64,000 nt of DNA from assembly GCF_019802125.1 (NCBI RefSeq), contig NZ_JAHVHT010000001.1, positions 186,001 to 250,000 on the forward strand. Direction: 5' to 3'. A model generated the notes under the pieces. The model saw nothing but the letters and a program-made list of their open reading frames with translations. It did no database searches and had not been told where the DNA came from. Position numbers and translations under genes: made by a program. Every line of letters begins with the position of its first letter. The stretch's first letter is position 1. Of the stretch, positions 34,441 through 42,657 are shown in pieces. Source of the stretch: Tateyamaria omphalii (GTDB lineage Bacteria; Pseudomonadota; Alphaproteobacteria; Rhodobacterales; Rhodobacteraceae).

Positions 34441-35331
34441 TCAGACAGTCTTTGCCAGGTCCACAAATGCTCGGAGGCGGCGGGACATGTTCCGTTTGCT
34501 GCGATAGTTGACCGAGTAACGCGGAAGTTCGGCAAGATGGTGTCCCAAGACGTCGACCACATGGCCCGCCGCGATGTCGGGGGCGGCGATGTCGCGATAG
34601 ACGTAAGCCAGCCCAAGGTTCCGCTTCGCGTAGTGGAGAAGTGCCCGCATGTCATTCGCCACCATGCGGGGCTTCGGCCGCATGGTAAATACGCCATCCG
34701 GGCCGCGAAACTCCCACGGCGCATAGTGTCCGCCCATGCCAAACGCATAGCAGATCGCATCGTGATCAAGGATATCCCGTGGATGCGTTGGCGTCCCGCG
34801 CCGTTCCAGATAGGCGGGGGAGGCGACAACTGTCATGGCAAGCGCGGGGCCGATTGCAACCGCATGTGTGTCCGGTCCCAGCAGCGTATTTGACCGGATG
34901 GCGGCGTCGACGCCGGATGTCAGCAAATCCACTTTCCTGTCATCATAGATTAACTCGACCCCGACTGCAGGGTACTCGACCGCAAACCGCGCAACCAGAT
35001 CGTCCAGGAAAAACGGGCCAGCGCTGTACGGGGCGGTCAGCCGCAACGTCCCCGCGATGTCATCCTTTTGGTCGTCCAGTTCATTCAGGGCCGTGTCGAG
35101 CTCAAGAATGGCGGGAAGGCACTTGGCATAAAACTGTTCACCAATCGGGGTCAGCGCAACCGAACGTGTGGACCGTTCGAACAACCGGGTGCCAAGACGA
35201 TCCTCAAATCTCTGGATGGCTTCACTGACCGAAGCGGGCGCTTGCTGCAGATGTTCCGCCGCTGCCCGAAAGCCGCCCCGCCGCGCGACTTCGACAAAGA
35301 CGCGGATGTCGCCAAAACTGTTCCGACTCAT
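34441..35331 (-). CDS. LysR-family transcriptional regulator
   Basis: A 296-residue regulator. The N-terminal helix-turn-helix is clear (FVEVARRGGFRAAAEHLQQA, PASVSEAIQRFEDRLGTRLF, residues 10-50) followed by the LTPIGEQFY linker. The C-terminal periplasmic-binding-like domain senses an unknown ligand. It is divergent from two NTF2-like genes with a 99-base spacer that contains a T-N11-A dyad, the classical layout for LysR control of the divergent operon. Confidence 0.92.
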   Translation of the reverse strand: MSRNSFGDIRVFVEVARRGGFRAAAEHLQQAPASVSEAIQRFEDRLGTRLFERSTRSVALTPIGEQFYAKCLPAILELDTALNELDDQKDDIAGTLRLTAPYSAGPFFLDDLVARFAVEYPAVGVELIYDDRKVDLLTSGVDAAIRSNTLLGPDTHAVAIGPALAMTVVASPAYLERRGTPTHPRDILDHDAICYAFGMGGHYAPWEFRGPDGVFTMRPKPRMVANDMRALLHYAKRNLGLAYVYRDIAAPDIAAGHVVDVLGHHLAELPRYSVNYRSKRNMSRRLRAFVDLAKTV

Positions 35332-35371
35332 TGTACGATTTTTCGATCACTTTGATAGGAAGGGAGTGGGT

Positions 35372-35384
35372 TATCCTTACGATA
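35372..35384. promoter_or_regulatory. LysR-type T-N11-A operator candidate
   Basis: TATC-CTTAC-GATA fits the LysR box T-N11-A with dyad symmetry and lies 40 bases from the regulator start and 46 bases from the NTF2-like start. A related half-site string (GATC...GATA) is at 35345-35357. Location between divergent genes supports a regulatory role. Confidence 0.55.
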
Positions 35385-35430
35385 GCGGCGCCATAGGTTC
35401 ATCGCAAGCCACTAGAAAAGGAGCAAGACG

Positions 35431-35817
35431 ATGACGGAACGCAAAGAAATCGAGGCCATAATCGACCGGTGGAACAACGGCCTTGATGGCGGCGACATCG
35501 AACAGATGGTCAGCACCTGCCATCCGGACGTGATGACCGTAAACGAGCATCAGCCGGTAACCGTTGGCGCGCAAGCCATCCGCGACAAGTACAATCCCCG
35601 CATCGCAGCGGCAGACATCACATCCGGCTTCGACATCGAAAAGCTCGAGCTTTACGGCGATGTCGCCATCGTCGTCGGCCAGTTCTACGGCACGATGACG
35701 ATGCGCGACACGGGCGAGGTGCGCAGCCCCAAGGGTCGTTTGGCGCTTGTCTACAAGCGCGATGACGCAGGCGCGTGGAAGATGATCCTCGACATGGACA
35801 ACAACGGCCCTGCGTGA
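35431..35817 (+). CDS. NTF2-like (DUF4440/SnoaL-type) protein
   Basis: A 128-residue cone-shaped alpha+beta barrel protein. Typical features are the N-terminal helix (EIEAIIDRWNNGLDGGDIEQ), HPDVMTVNEHQPVTVG, DVAIVVGQFYGTM and the final strand GRLALVYKRDDAGAWKMILDM. Such proteins act as small-molecule isomerases, hydrolases or binding proteins; active-site residues are not conserved enough to choose. AAAGGAG eight bases upstream fits the ATG. It is probably controlled by the divergent LysR gene and paired with the following NTF2-like gene. Confidence 0.82.
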   Translation: MTERKEIEAIIDRWNNGLDGGDIEQMVSTCHPDVMTVNEHQPVTVGAQAIRDKYNPRIAAADITSGFDIEKLELYGDVAIVVGQFYGTMTMRDTGEVRSPKGRLALVYKRDDAGAWKMILDMDNNGPA

Positions 35818-35883
35818 AACCGCCCGGGTCGCGTTGACCCTGCGCGGCCCGTCGCCCCTAAATCGATGATCAAGGATCGACCC

Positions 35884-36417
35884 ATGCCCCAACGTATTGC
35901 CCGTCAACCGCGCGACATTGCCGACTGCGTGAACGCCTATCTCCAGGAGGGTGATCTCGACGGCATCACGTCGATGTTCCACCCCGATTGCCAGATCTTC
36001 TTTCCGCCGGATCAGCCTGCGCACAGGGGGATAGGCGGGGCACGCAAGGTTTTCGAAGAATTCATCGCCTTGAAACCCAGGATCGAAAGCAACGTCTTTT
36101 CAGAAGTCGTCAACGGTGACATCGCGCTGCTGCAAGCAAACTGGCGCGTGATCGCCCCTGACGGCACCGTGATGGCCGAGGGGCAGTCCACGGAAGTGGC
36201 CAGGAGGCTGGAAAACGGCGGTTGGGGGTATCTGATCGATTGTCCCAACGGCCCGCCCTTGCATGACGCCGATGAGGTCAAAAGCAACGGCCTCTGGTGT
36301 ATATCTCCCGGAACCGTACGCGGCCAAAAGGATCAGGGGCAGGGCGATGTCAGTCACCGGGTTGGGCTCTGTTGCCCGTGTCCGGGTATGCACCGGGTCA
36401 TGGCCTCGGTCGGTTGA
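35884..36417 (+). CDS. NTF2-like protein with atypical C-terminal extension
   Basis: A 177-residue protein whose first 115 or so residues are NTF2-like (DIADCVNAYLQEGDLDGITS, FHPDCQIFFPPDQP, GDIALLQANWRVIAPDG, WGYLIDCPNGPP). The family normally ends about there. The remaining roughly 50 residues, rich in Gly, Cys and Gln (VRGQKDQGQGDVSHRVGLCC), look like read-through beyond a lost stop or a frameshifted end. AAGGA about eight bases before the ATG at 35884 decides the start. It probably forms an operon with the NTF2-like gene upstream. Confidence 0.72.
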   Translation: MPQRIARQPRDIADCVNAYLQEGDLDGITSMFHPDCQIFFPPDQPAHRGIGGARKVFEEFIALKPRIESNVFSEVVNGDIALLQANWRVIAPDGTVMAEGQSTEVARRLENGGWGYLIDCPNGPPLHDADEVKSNGLWCISPGTVRGQKDQGQGDVSHRVGLCCPCPGMHRVMASVG

Positions 36418-36626
36418 GCATCTCGCACAGTGCCAAGGAGGATTGGGGCGCTTCGCTCGGTGTGTTCTGGCGCACTGGTCCAAATGTACCAACGCTATAC
36501 GGAGCGTGCCCGGCTTTCCTGAGCGATCGGTTGATAACTGACGATATGCGTTGGCGGTTCAGCCTCACGGGCGCACAGGTTCTTGAACGGGCATCGCAAT
36601 CGACGCCGCACCCGATGCAAGGCCCG
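36418..36626. other. Non-coding stretch, no clear feature
   Basis: No credible gene, repeat or promoter seen. Frames open here on both strands are continuations of non-coding frames across neighbouring genes. Together with the extended NTF2-like gene, this suggests a rearranged junction. Confidence 0.4.
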
Positions 36627-36932
36627 TTACCCGTCGGGCCACTTCCACGCGATCGCGCCCAGATAGTTGCCGCTTTCGACCGCGTTCACCGTAATACGCT
36701 TTGGACCGTAGCCGTCAGCTTTGCGGAACTTCCGGTAGTCCCTTCGGTTTTTGGCAAGCCGAACCAGACCGGACAGGGTAAGAACCAGAAACGCGCCCTC
36801 ACCCTTCAACGGGATCGTGTCCACGCTGTGCCAGCCCAAAGCCAGGGCTTCCTCTGCCATCTGGTGCGGATTTCGACGCTTTGGAAGCGAATGCTTCACC
36901 GGGTAATGTCCCTTTTTCAACGTCAAGAACAT
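36627..36932 (-). CDS. Hypothetical basic protein
   Basis: A 101-residue frame starting MFLTLKKGHYPVKHSL. Amino-acid composition is natural and basic (KKRRNPHQ, RLAKNRRDYRKFRKADGYGPKR), with a final ITVNAVESGNYLGAIAWKWPDG-like block that reads like a folded protein rather than a chance frame. An upstream ATG at 36950 is also possible. No family recognised and no strong ribosome-binding site, so it may be a remnant. The overlapping frames on either strand are poorer. Confidence 0.42.
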   Translation of the reverse strand: MFLTLKKGHYPVKHSLPKRRNPHQMAEEALALGWHSVDTIPLKGEGAFLVLTLSGLVRLAKNRRDYRKFRKADGYGPKRITVNAVESGNYLGAIAWKWPDG

Positions 36933-36999
36933 AGGTGTCCCGGTGGGCATACGCAATGCGTGGCTTGTGGTCGGGTCTACGAGAGTGCCATATCCTCAA

Positions 37000-37023
37000 C
37001 CGGAGGTTGGTTTCTGCCTCCGG
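37000..37023. other. Stem-loop downstream of the methyltransferase gene
   Basis: CCGGAGG and CCTCCGG form a perfect 7-bp stem with a 10-base loop, about 70 bases beyond the methyltransferase stop on the minus strand. No T-run follows. Possible 3' end hairpin. Confidence 0.35.
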
Positions 37024-37094
37024 GCGACGACGTTTGGACCGCAGCAGACCCACGATTGACGAGCGTTCACGTCGGTTTTCCGCTCGACGGACAG

Positions 37095-37925
37095 TCAAGC
37101 CAGTTTCTCGAAAATCAGGCAGTCCTGATAGTCCGGCAGACCAGCGGCCCCGGTCCAACTGCCGCGATTGATCTGAACCAGTCGCGCGTTGTTGGCCTCG
37201 GCCATGGCTTGCCAGAACGCCAATGTATATCCGACTGCCATTTCCGGCTCCTCCAGCCGTTCGACATAGGCTTCGTCGATCTGGTGCCGGAAGCTGAAAT
37301 TGCGGTTGTCGGGTATGTGTTCCGGAATGAGAAATGTCGTGAAATACGTCTTCCCGCCCACATCCAGAACCCGCATGGCCTGCTCAAAATAGGCGCGTGT
37401 CTCGGGCTCCAGCAGATGGGTGAACACGGACACCGCAATGGCCAGGTCGAAACTGTTTTCAGGATAGGGAAACCGATATGTCCGAGCGGCGATCTTACCC
37501 CATGGATTGTAAAACGGGTTGTGCACATCGGCGTGTTTGAACGTATAGCCTTCGGCCGGAGGGATCGTTTTCGTGCACCATTCGACCCCGTACTTGACGA
37601 TGTCAAACCCATCATAGCGAATGCGGCTGCCCTTGCGATGAAACGCCGTCGCGAGACGTCCGATGCCGCACCCGATATCCAGAACGCGACACCCGTCGGT
37701 CAGGTCAAAGTCATCATGCAGGCGATTGATGATCTCGTCGCCCTGAGGAACATAGTCGCCCGCCGCGGAGTAGTTGATGGCACGCGGTGGTTCGCCCTGT
37801 CCGTCAAGCAGCGGCGTGTATCGCACCAACCATCCCATCATGGGTGCAGCGACACCGTATTTCAAACGCCGTTGCAGCCATGCCGCATTCCGAACAAGCC
37901 AAGACTTGTTTTTCACAATCTGCAT
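37095..37925 (-). CDS. Class I SAM-dependent methyltransferase
   Basis: A 276-residue protein with a Rossmann methyltransferase fold: motif I CRVLDIGCGIGRLATAF (residues about 79-95), the acidic loop YDGFDIVKYGVEW, motif IV-like SFDLAIAVSVFTHLLEPE and the post-motif region RVLDVGGKTYFTTFLI. The N-terminal 70 residues are specific to this subfamily. It stands alone, with long spacers on both sides, in a patch lacking core genes. The substrate cannot be told; surface glycan or small-molecule methylation are possibilities. Confidence 0.87.
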   Translation of the reverse strand: MQIVKNKSWLVRNAAWLQRRLKYGVAAPMMGWLVRYTPLLDGQGEPPRAINYSAAGDYVPQGDEIINRLHDDFDLTDGCRVLDIGCGIGRLATAFHRKGSRIRYDGFDIVKYGVEWCTKTIPPAEGYTFKHADVHNPFYNPWGKIAARTYRFPYPENSFDLAIAVSVFTHLLEPETRAYFEQAMRVLDVGGKTYFTTFLIPEHIPDNRNFSFRHQIDEAYVERLEEPEMAVGYTLAFWQAMAEANNARLVQINRGSWTGAAGLPDYQDCLIFEKLA

Positions 37926-38313
37926 TTCGGGATTCCTTGCTTATGCAAAAGCGTCTGTAAGCGGGAGGTCTATTGGATGTATGTTCCGGCGAAGGCTGAG
38001 AATTCTCCGCCCGGAAAGAAGCCTGAAATCACTTAAAGTCGCTCGAAATAAAGCTTCACGAGAGGCGGTCATGCCTCGATGCAAAGCACGATCGTAAATA
38101 CAATCACAGGTAGTAGTTGTCCACCTTTAAGCCTGCAAAATTGCGAGCGCAAATGCCATTAAATTGGGAAATTGGGTTCTGAGAATAAAAGCCGACCTCT
38201 GCGCAGATTCTGAAAGAACCAATTCGCGCACATGGCCCTTTCTCCAAGGGCATGTTGCCGCAATCCGACCAACCGTAGAAAGGGTCCGCGCGGCGGAAAC
38301 GTGCCACGCCACC
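37926..38313. other. Gene-free spacer of about 390 bases
   Basis: AT-richer than its surroundings. Frames present are short, out of character and overlap each other. No transposase ends, tRNA or array seen. It may hold remnants of a lost gene; the 67-codon minus-strand frame at 38104-38307 (MARFRRADPFYGWSDCGNMP) is the only one that looks remotely protein-like and I do not call it. Confidence 0.4.
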
Positions 38314-38583
38314 TCACTCTTCGCGCACCCTGTCCACCACCAGCGCGGCAACAAATGCACGGACCTTTTTCTCCGGCATTTCGCAGGGCTTGAGCTGCCC
38401 TCCCGATCCCAGCGCATACCAATTCAAACTGATGTAATCCGTACCGCCCAGCTCCTCGGCGACCAGTTTGACCGACTTGCCACGGGCAAACAGGGTCTTG
38501 GTCACGACATAGCGCCGCCCATGTGCTGTTCCTTGAAACGTTCCTGCCGGCAGCGCTGCCAGCGCGGTTTCAAATACCGGCAT
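38314..38583 (-). CDS. Small conserved hypothetical protein
   Basis: An 89-residue protein with natural composition (MPVFETALAALPAGTFQGTA, then GRRYVVTKTLFARGKSVKLV, AEELGGTDYISLNWYALGSG, LKPCEMPEKKVRAFVAAL). A beta-rich core followed by a C-terminal helix is likely. No domain recognised. It lies 42 bases downstream of plsY on the same strand and could be the last gene of the pyrimidine/plsY operon. Confidence 0.7.
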   Translation of the reverse strand: MPVFETALAALPAGTFQGTAHGRRYVVTKTLFARGKSVKLVAEELGGTDYISLNWYALGSGGQLKPCEMPEKKVRAFVAALVVDRVREE

Positions 38584-38625
38584 GACCCGTGACGTGCGCA
38601 GTGTGCGCCCACCGTTTCAAAATGG

Positions 38626-39240
38626 TCACGCGGACTTCTGGCCGATTTTCGGCTCGGTACCTGCCTTGATCCGGCGTATGTTCTCGCGGTGCCGCCAGAA
38701 CACCAGAAGTGTCAGAATGATGCCCAGGATCAGTGCATTCGGCGCGCCCAGTCCCATGATCAGAAAGGTCGAGGCCGCCGCCGCGACGAGTGCGCCCATG
38801 GACGATATGCGCCATAGTGCTGCGCCCACCAGCCAGGCCACGCACGCCCCGATCCCCACCGGCACGTGCAATGCGACCAGCAGTCCGAGAAAGGTCGCAA
38901 CGCCTTTGCCTCCCTTGAATTTCAGCCACACCGGGTAGCAATGCCCGAGCATCGCTGCGAGGCCCGCAATCTGTGCTGCGTCTTCGTGCCCCGTGACGAC
39001 ACGGGCCAGAAGCAGCGCCGCTGCACCCTTGCCCGCATCCAGCAGCAGGGTCAGCGCGGCGGCGGTTTTGTTGCCCGTGCGCAGGACGTTGGTGGCGCCG
39101 ATATTGCCTGACCCGATCTCGCGCAGGTTGCCCAGGTTCATGACACGCGCCAGCACCATGCCGAAGGGGATGGAGCCAAGCAGGTAGCCGACCACCGCCC
39201 ACAGGGCGAGCGCGGCAAGGGTACTTTCGATCAGGGGCAT
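38626..39240 (-). CDS. plsY: Acyl-phosphate:glycerol-3-phosphate acyltransferase PlsY
   Basis: A 204-residue inner-membrane enzyme that starts phospholipid synthesis with acyl-phosphate. It has the three family motifs: motif 1 GYLLGSIPFGMVLAR, motif 2 GSGNIGATNVLR, and motif 3 GHCYPVWLKFKGGKGVATFLG. Five to seven helices. Its ATG follows the stop of the dihydroorotase-like gene without any gap (TAG-ATG), so translation is coupled. Confidence 0.95.
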   Translation of the reverse strand: MPLIESTLAALALWAVVGYLLGSIPFGMVLARVMNLGNLREIGSGNIGATNVLRTGNKTAAALTLLLDAGKGAAALLLARVVTGHEDAAQIAGLAAMLGHCYPVWLKFKGGKGVATFLGLLVALHVPVGIGACVAWLVGAALWRISSMGALVAAAASTFLIMGLGAPNALILGIILTLLVFWRHRENIRRIKAGTEPKIGQKSA

Positions 39241-40521
39241 CTAGTCTTTCTTGTAAACGGAGCGTCCAGCGACAAAGGTTTCCAAAACCTTACCCTGCAT
39301 CCGCGCCCCGTCAAACGGGGTGTTGCGCGATTTCGAGTGGAGTGTGGCACGATCCATCACGAAAGGTGCGTGCGGGTCGAACATGACCAGGTCCGCCGGG
39401 GCGCCAACGGCCAGGCGCCCACAGTCCAGCCCCAGCCGTTTGGCCGGGTTCAGCGACATCGCCCGCCAGAGCGTCGGCAGGTCGATCAGGTTGGCGTGGA
39501 AAAGACGCATGGCTGCAGGCAGCAGCGTCTCAAGAGCGACGGCACCAGAGGCGGCGGCCTCGAAGGGCAGGCGCTTGCTCTCTTCGTCCTGCGGCGTGTG
39601 CATCGAGCTGATGATGTCGATCAGTCCCGATTGCACCGCTTCTGCAATGGCGATCCGGTCCTCTTCGTCCCGCAGCGGCGGCTTGATCTTGAAGAAGGTG
39701 CGGTAGTCGGCCACGTCCAGCGCGTTCAGCGTCAGGTGATGGATCGAAGTGCCCGCCGTGATGTCGAACCCGTTGCCCTTGGCCCGCTCCAGAGGGGGCA
39801 GGGCGCGGGCGGCAGTAAGCTGGTCGGCGTGGTAGCGCGCCCCTGTCATCTCGACCATCGCGATATCCCGGTCGAGGCCCATCCGCTCGGCCATCGGCGA
39901 CACAGTCGGCAGGCCGCGAAGGGAGGCGAACTTGCCAGAGGTCGCCGCCGCGCCGTTGCTCAGGCCCGGATCCTGCGGATGCCCCAGCACAAGCGCGCCC
40001 AAGCTGCGGGCATAGGACAGCGCCCGGGCAAAAACCTTGCTGTCCGTCACCACCCGGTCGCAATCGGTGAAGGCGACCGCGCCCGCGTCCAAGAGAAAGC
40101 CGATCTCGGTCATCTCACGCCCCTGCCGCCCCTTGGTCAGAGCTGCCATGGGCAGGACGTTGACCGGTGCGGCTTCGCGCGCGCGGCGGATCACGAATTC
40201 CAGCGTTTCGGGATTGTCGATGGCGGGGTCCGTGTCGGGGCGGGTGACCATGGTGGTGACCCCGCCCGCCGCTGCGGCCAGTCCGGCCGAGCCAAAGCTC
40301 TCCTTATGCCGCTCACCGGGCTCACAGACCTTGACCCCGATGTCGACAATGCCGGGGGCGAGGTGCTTGCGGTTGCAATCGATGACCTGCGCTGCCTGGG
40401 GCAGCGGGCTATCGTCGATGACAATCGCGCTGATCCGTCCCTCTGCAACAGCCAAAGCTCCGGTTGTCACGTCACCTTCGGGGTCCACCAGCTTGGCGTT
40501 CTTAAACAAGATGTCGGTCAT
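39241..40521 (-). CDS. pyrC: Dihydroorotase homologue with substituted metal ligands (PyrC/PyrX-type)
   Basis: A 426-residue amidohydrolase-fold protein aligning over its length with dihydroorotase. Catalytic positions are altered: the D-x-H-x-H metal motif reads VDIGVKVCEPGE (Gly62 and Lys64 instead of two His), and the catalytic Asp of the DHAPH loop is Met307 (ISSMHTPQDEESK). In Pseudomonas-type systems an inactive dihydroorotase homologue (PyrX/PyrC') assembles with aspartate carbamoyltransferase, and this gene lies in the same operon as pyrB. A structural or regulatory role is therefore likelier than catalysis. The ATG overlaps the preceding gene by four bases. Confidence 0.88.
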   Translation of the reverse strand: MTDILFKNAKLVDPEGDVTTGALAVAEGRISAIVIDDSPLPQAAQVIDCNRKHLAPGIVDIGVKVCEPGERHKESFGSAGLAAAAGGVTTMVTRPDTDPAIDNPETLEFVIRRAREAAPVNVLPMAALTKGRQGREMTEIGFLLDAGAVAFTDCDRVVTDSKVFARALSYARSLGALVLGHPQDPGLSNGAAATSGKFASLRGLPTVSPMAERMGLDRDIAMVEMTGARYHADQLTAARALPPLERAKGNGFDITAGTSIHHLTLNALDVADYRTFFKIKPPLRDEEDRIAIAEAVQSGLIDIISSMHTPQDEESKRLPFEAAASGAVALETLLPAAMRLFHANLIDLPTLWRAMSLNPAKRLGLDCGRLAVGAPADLVMFDPHAPFVMDRATLHSKSRNTPFDGARMQGKVLETFVAGRSVYKKD

Positions 40522-41036
40522 GCGTCGCCTCTTTGCACGGAACGGAGCAGTTGGTAGACGCCGCGCGGATCGTCGAGCCGTTCGAAGCCGATCTCTTTCT
40601 CGCGGCGATTGCTGAACATCTGTTTGCCCTCGCGCGCACTGAACCACACGGCATTCCGCCGTCCCTCTTTCAGTTGCAGGTTCGTGTCGGGTGTGATGGG
40701 AAAGCTGTCCAGCTTGCGGCCCGTAAGGCCGCGATGGCCAATGAAAGCCCGCTTGTCGGTGAGGGTGTAGAAGGTGCGGCTGCGTTGGAATGCGGCCCAG
40801 AAATGCTGGCCGATGAAGAAATAGAGCGCGATGCCGAGAAACAGCGCGGGCACACCAAGCAGCAGGCTTTGTGGAGATGCGATGACGGCAAACAAAGGGA
40901 TGCCACCCCAGACCATCATGAACAGAACCTCGAACACGCTGTTGAACTCAATTTGCACACGCGTGGACGGCTGGCCCTGCCAGACAATCCGCTCGTCGGG
41001 ATCAAGAAGGGTATCCCATTCCTGTGCGCCGCTCAT
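40518..41036 (-). CDS. Membrane protein with PH-like domain in the pyr operon
   Basis: A 172-residue protein. After LDPDERIVWQGQPS (a motif found in bacterial PH/DUF304-type proteins), two helices (residues about 36-52 and 54-75) are followed by a beta-rich cytoplasmic domain (TFYTLTDKRAFIGHRGLTGR, LDSFPITPDTNLQLKEG). The WQGxP and YxLTDKR signatures support a PH-like fold. It overlaps both neighbours by four bases (ATGA). Function unknown; the conserved coupling to pyrB and pyrC is notable. Confidence 0.78.
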   Translation of the reverse strand: MSGAQEWDTLLDPDERIVWQGQPSTRVQIEFNSVFEVLFMMVWGGIPLFAVIASPQSLLLGVPALFLGIALYFFIGQHFWAAFQRSRTFYTLTDKRAFIGHRGLTGRKLDSFPITPDTNLQLKEGRRNAVWFSAREGKQMFSNRREKEIGFERLDDPRGVYQLLRSVQRGDA

Positions 41037-41575
41037 CCGCCGATCCAGATCATCAGGTAGGTGAGCAGGCCCAGCACGATCAGGGCGATCATCGCGATGC
41101 GGCCTGACATGGCAGCGTCCGATGGTTTCTTCTTCACTGTCTCCGGCGGGGCGGAGTAGGGTTTGGCGCTGTCGGCCTCGACCTTTTCCGTCGCACTCCA
41201 ATCGGTGCGTATCTCGCCATAGGTACCGATGAGTGTCAGCGAAGAGGCAGGGTTCAGCGCGGTCGCGCGATCCTCGAAGGCCAGCGAGAACACGATCAGC
41301 ACCCAGCCGCCCAGTTTTTCCAACTTGGCGCGATCCGGGGTGAGTTGTTCCATCGGCACGGCGTTGCCTTCGGCAAGATATCCCACCAGCCCGATGCCTT
41401 CGAGGTCGGAGACGGGAAAGACTTCGACATGTTCCGGGTTCATATCCGTGCCGAGGGCGGCGTTCAGAGCGGCGGGGCCGTCCTTGAGCGCCTGTGCTTC
41501 CTTGCCCGTCATGGACAGGGCGAAGACGCGGATCACGCCGCGTTCGTTTGCGGGAACGGGCAGCGTGTCGGTCAT
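41033..41575 (-). CDS. Tail-anchored protein of unknown function in the pyr operon
   Basis: A 180-residue protein: a soluble part of about 150 residues ([57 protein letters not shown]) and one C-terminal helix ([21 protein letters not shown]). A Pro/Lys-rich linker precedes the helix, so the bulk faces the cytoplasm. It starts within the pyrB stop (four-base overlap) and ends within the next start. No family recognised. Confidence 0.75.
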   Translation of the reverse strand: MTDTLPVPANERGVIRVFALSMTGKEAQALKDGPAALNAALGTDMNPEHVEVFPVSDLEGIGLVGYLAEGNAVPMEQLTPDRAKLEKLGGWVLIVFSLAFEDRATALNPASSLTLIGTYGEIRTDWSATEKVEADSAKPYSAPPETVKKKPSDAAMSGRIAMIALIVLGLLTYLMIWIGG

Positions 41576-42516
41576 GCGACACCCCGCAAGGCTGCCAGAT
41601 TGCGTGCCAGGAGGTCCATCGCGGCCATGCGCACGGCCACGCCCATCTCGACCTGTTCCTGGATGACCGAGCGGTTGATGTCATCCGCCAATGTGCCGTC
41701 GATTTCGACGCCGCGGTTCATCGGGCCGGGGTGCATGACGATGGCGTCGGACTTGGCGTGGGATAACTTGTCGTCGTCAAGGCCAAAACGGTGGTAATAC
41801 TCGCGTTCGCTGGGGATAAACCCGCCATCCATGCGCTCTTTCTGCAAGCGAAGCATCATCACCACATCGACGTCCTTCAGCCCGTCGGCCATGTCATCAT
41901 AGACTTCGACGCCGAATTCCGAGATGCCGGAGGGCATGAGCGTCGGCGGCCCGATCAGCCGGATGCGGTTTTCCATCTTGCCCAGCAGGATGATGTTCGA
42001 CCGGGCCACACGGCTGTGCGCGATGTCGCCGCAGATCGCGATGGAGAGCCGGTGCAGCCGCCCCTTGGCCCGGCGGATCGTCAGCGCATCAAGCAGCGCT
42101 TGTGTGGGGTGTTCATGTCGCCCGTCGCCTGCGTTCAGGACGGCGCAATTCACCTTTTGCGCCAGAAGGTCCACGGCCCCGGAATGCGGGTGCCGGACCA
42201 CCAGCAGGTCGGGGTGCATGGCGTTCAGCGTCATCGCGGTGTCGATCAGTGTTTCGCCCTTGGAGATCGACGAGGCCTGCATCGCCATATTCATCACGTC
42301 CGCGCCCAGCCGTTTGCCCGCCAGTTCGAAGCTGGCCTGCGTGCGGGTCGAGTTCTCGAAGAACATGTTGATCTGCGTCAGCCCGGCCAGCGCATCCTTG
42401 TGCTTGTCGGGCGCGCGGTTGAGGGCCACGTAGTCCTCGGCAAGGTCCAGAAGTGTCACGATTTCTTCGGGGCGGAGGTGCTCGATGCCCAGCAGGTGGC
42501 GGTGGGTGAATGTCAT
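41572..42516 (-). CDS. pyrB: Aspartate carbamoyltransferase catalytic subunit
   Basis: A 314-residue enzyme joining carbamoyl phosphate and aspartate in pyrimidine synthesis. The carbamoyl-phosphate site is [20 protein letters not shown], followed by [33 protein letters not shown] and [20 protein letters not shown] upstream fits the ATG at 42516. It heads a minus-strand operon of five genes or more (pyrB, two unknown membrane proteins, dihydroorotase-like, plsY), each overlapping or abutting the next. Confidence 0.96.
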   Translation of the reverse strand: MTFTHRHLLGIEHLRPEEIVTLLDLAEDYVALNRAPDKHKDALAGLTQINMFFENSTRTQASFELAGKRLGADVMNMAMQASSISKGETLIDTAMTLNAMHPDLLVVRHPHSGAVDLLAQKVNCAVLNAGDGRHEHPTQALLDALTIRRAKGRLHRLSIAICGDIAHSRVARSNIILLGKMENRIRLIGPPTLMPSGISEFGVEVYDDMADGLKDVDVVMMLRLQKERMDGGFIPSEREYYHRFGLDDDKLSHAKSDAIVMHPGPMNRGVEIDGTLADDINRSVIQEQVEMGVAVRMAAMDLLARNLAALRGVA

Positions 42517-42657
42517 GGACTCTCCGTGCGGTATTCGGCGCCGCGTTTGGGCGCTTATATGCGTCGCGCAGGCTAGGCGGCAAGCCGTCGGATTTGCATA
42601 TTTGAAGAACAATGAAGGGGCATTCCTGTTCCCCCGTTTGCGGCATAGTGTGTATGC

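Noticed and set aside
36100-36492. Minus-strand 130-codon frame opposite the second NTF2-like gene
   Set aside because: Part of it (LPLILLAAYGSGRYTPEA) reads like protein, but it is antisense to a convincing gene and has no ribosome site.
36297-38036. A 579-codon plus-strand frame
   Set aside because: It runs antisense across the convincing methyltransferase gene, has Arg/Gly/Val-rich composition without domains, and lacks a ribosome site.
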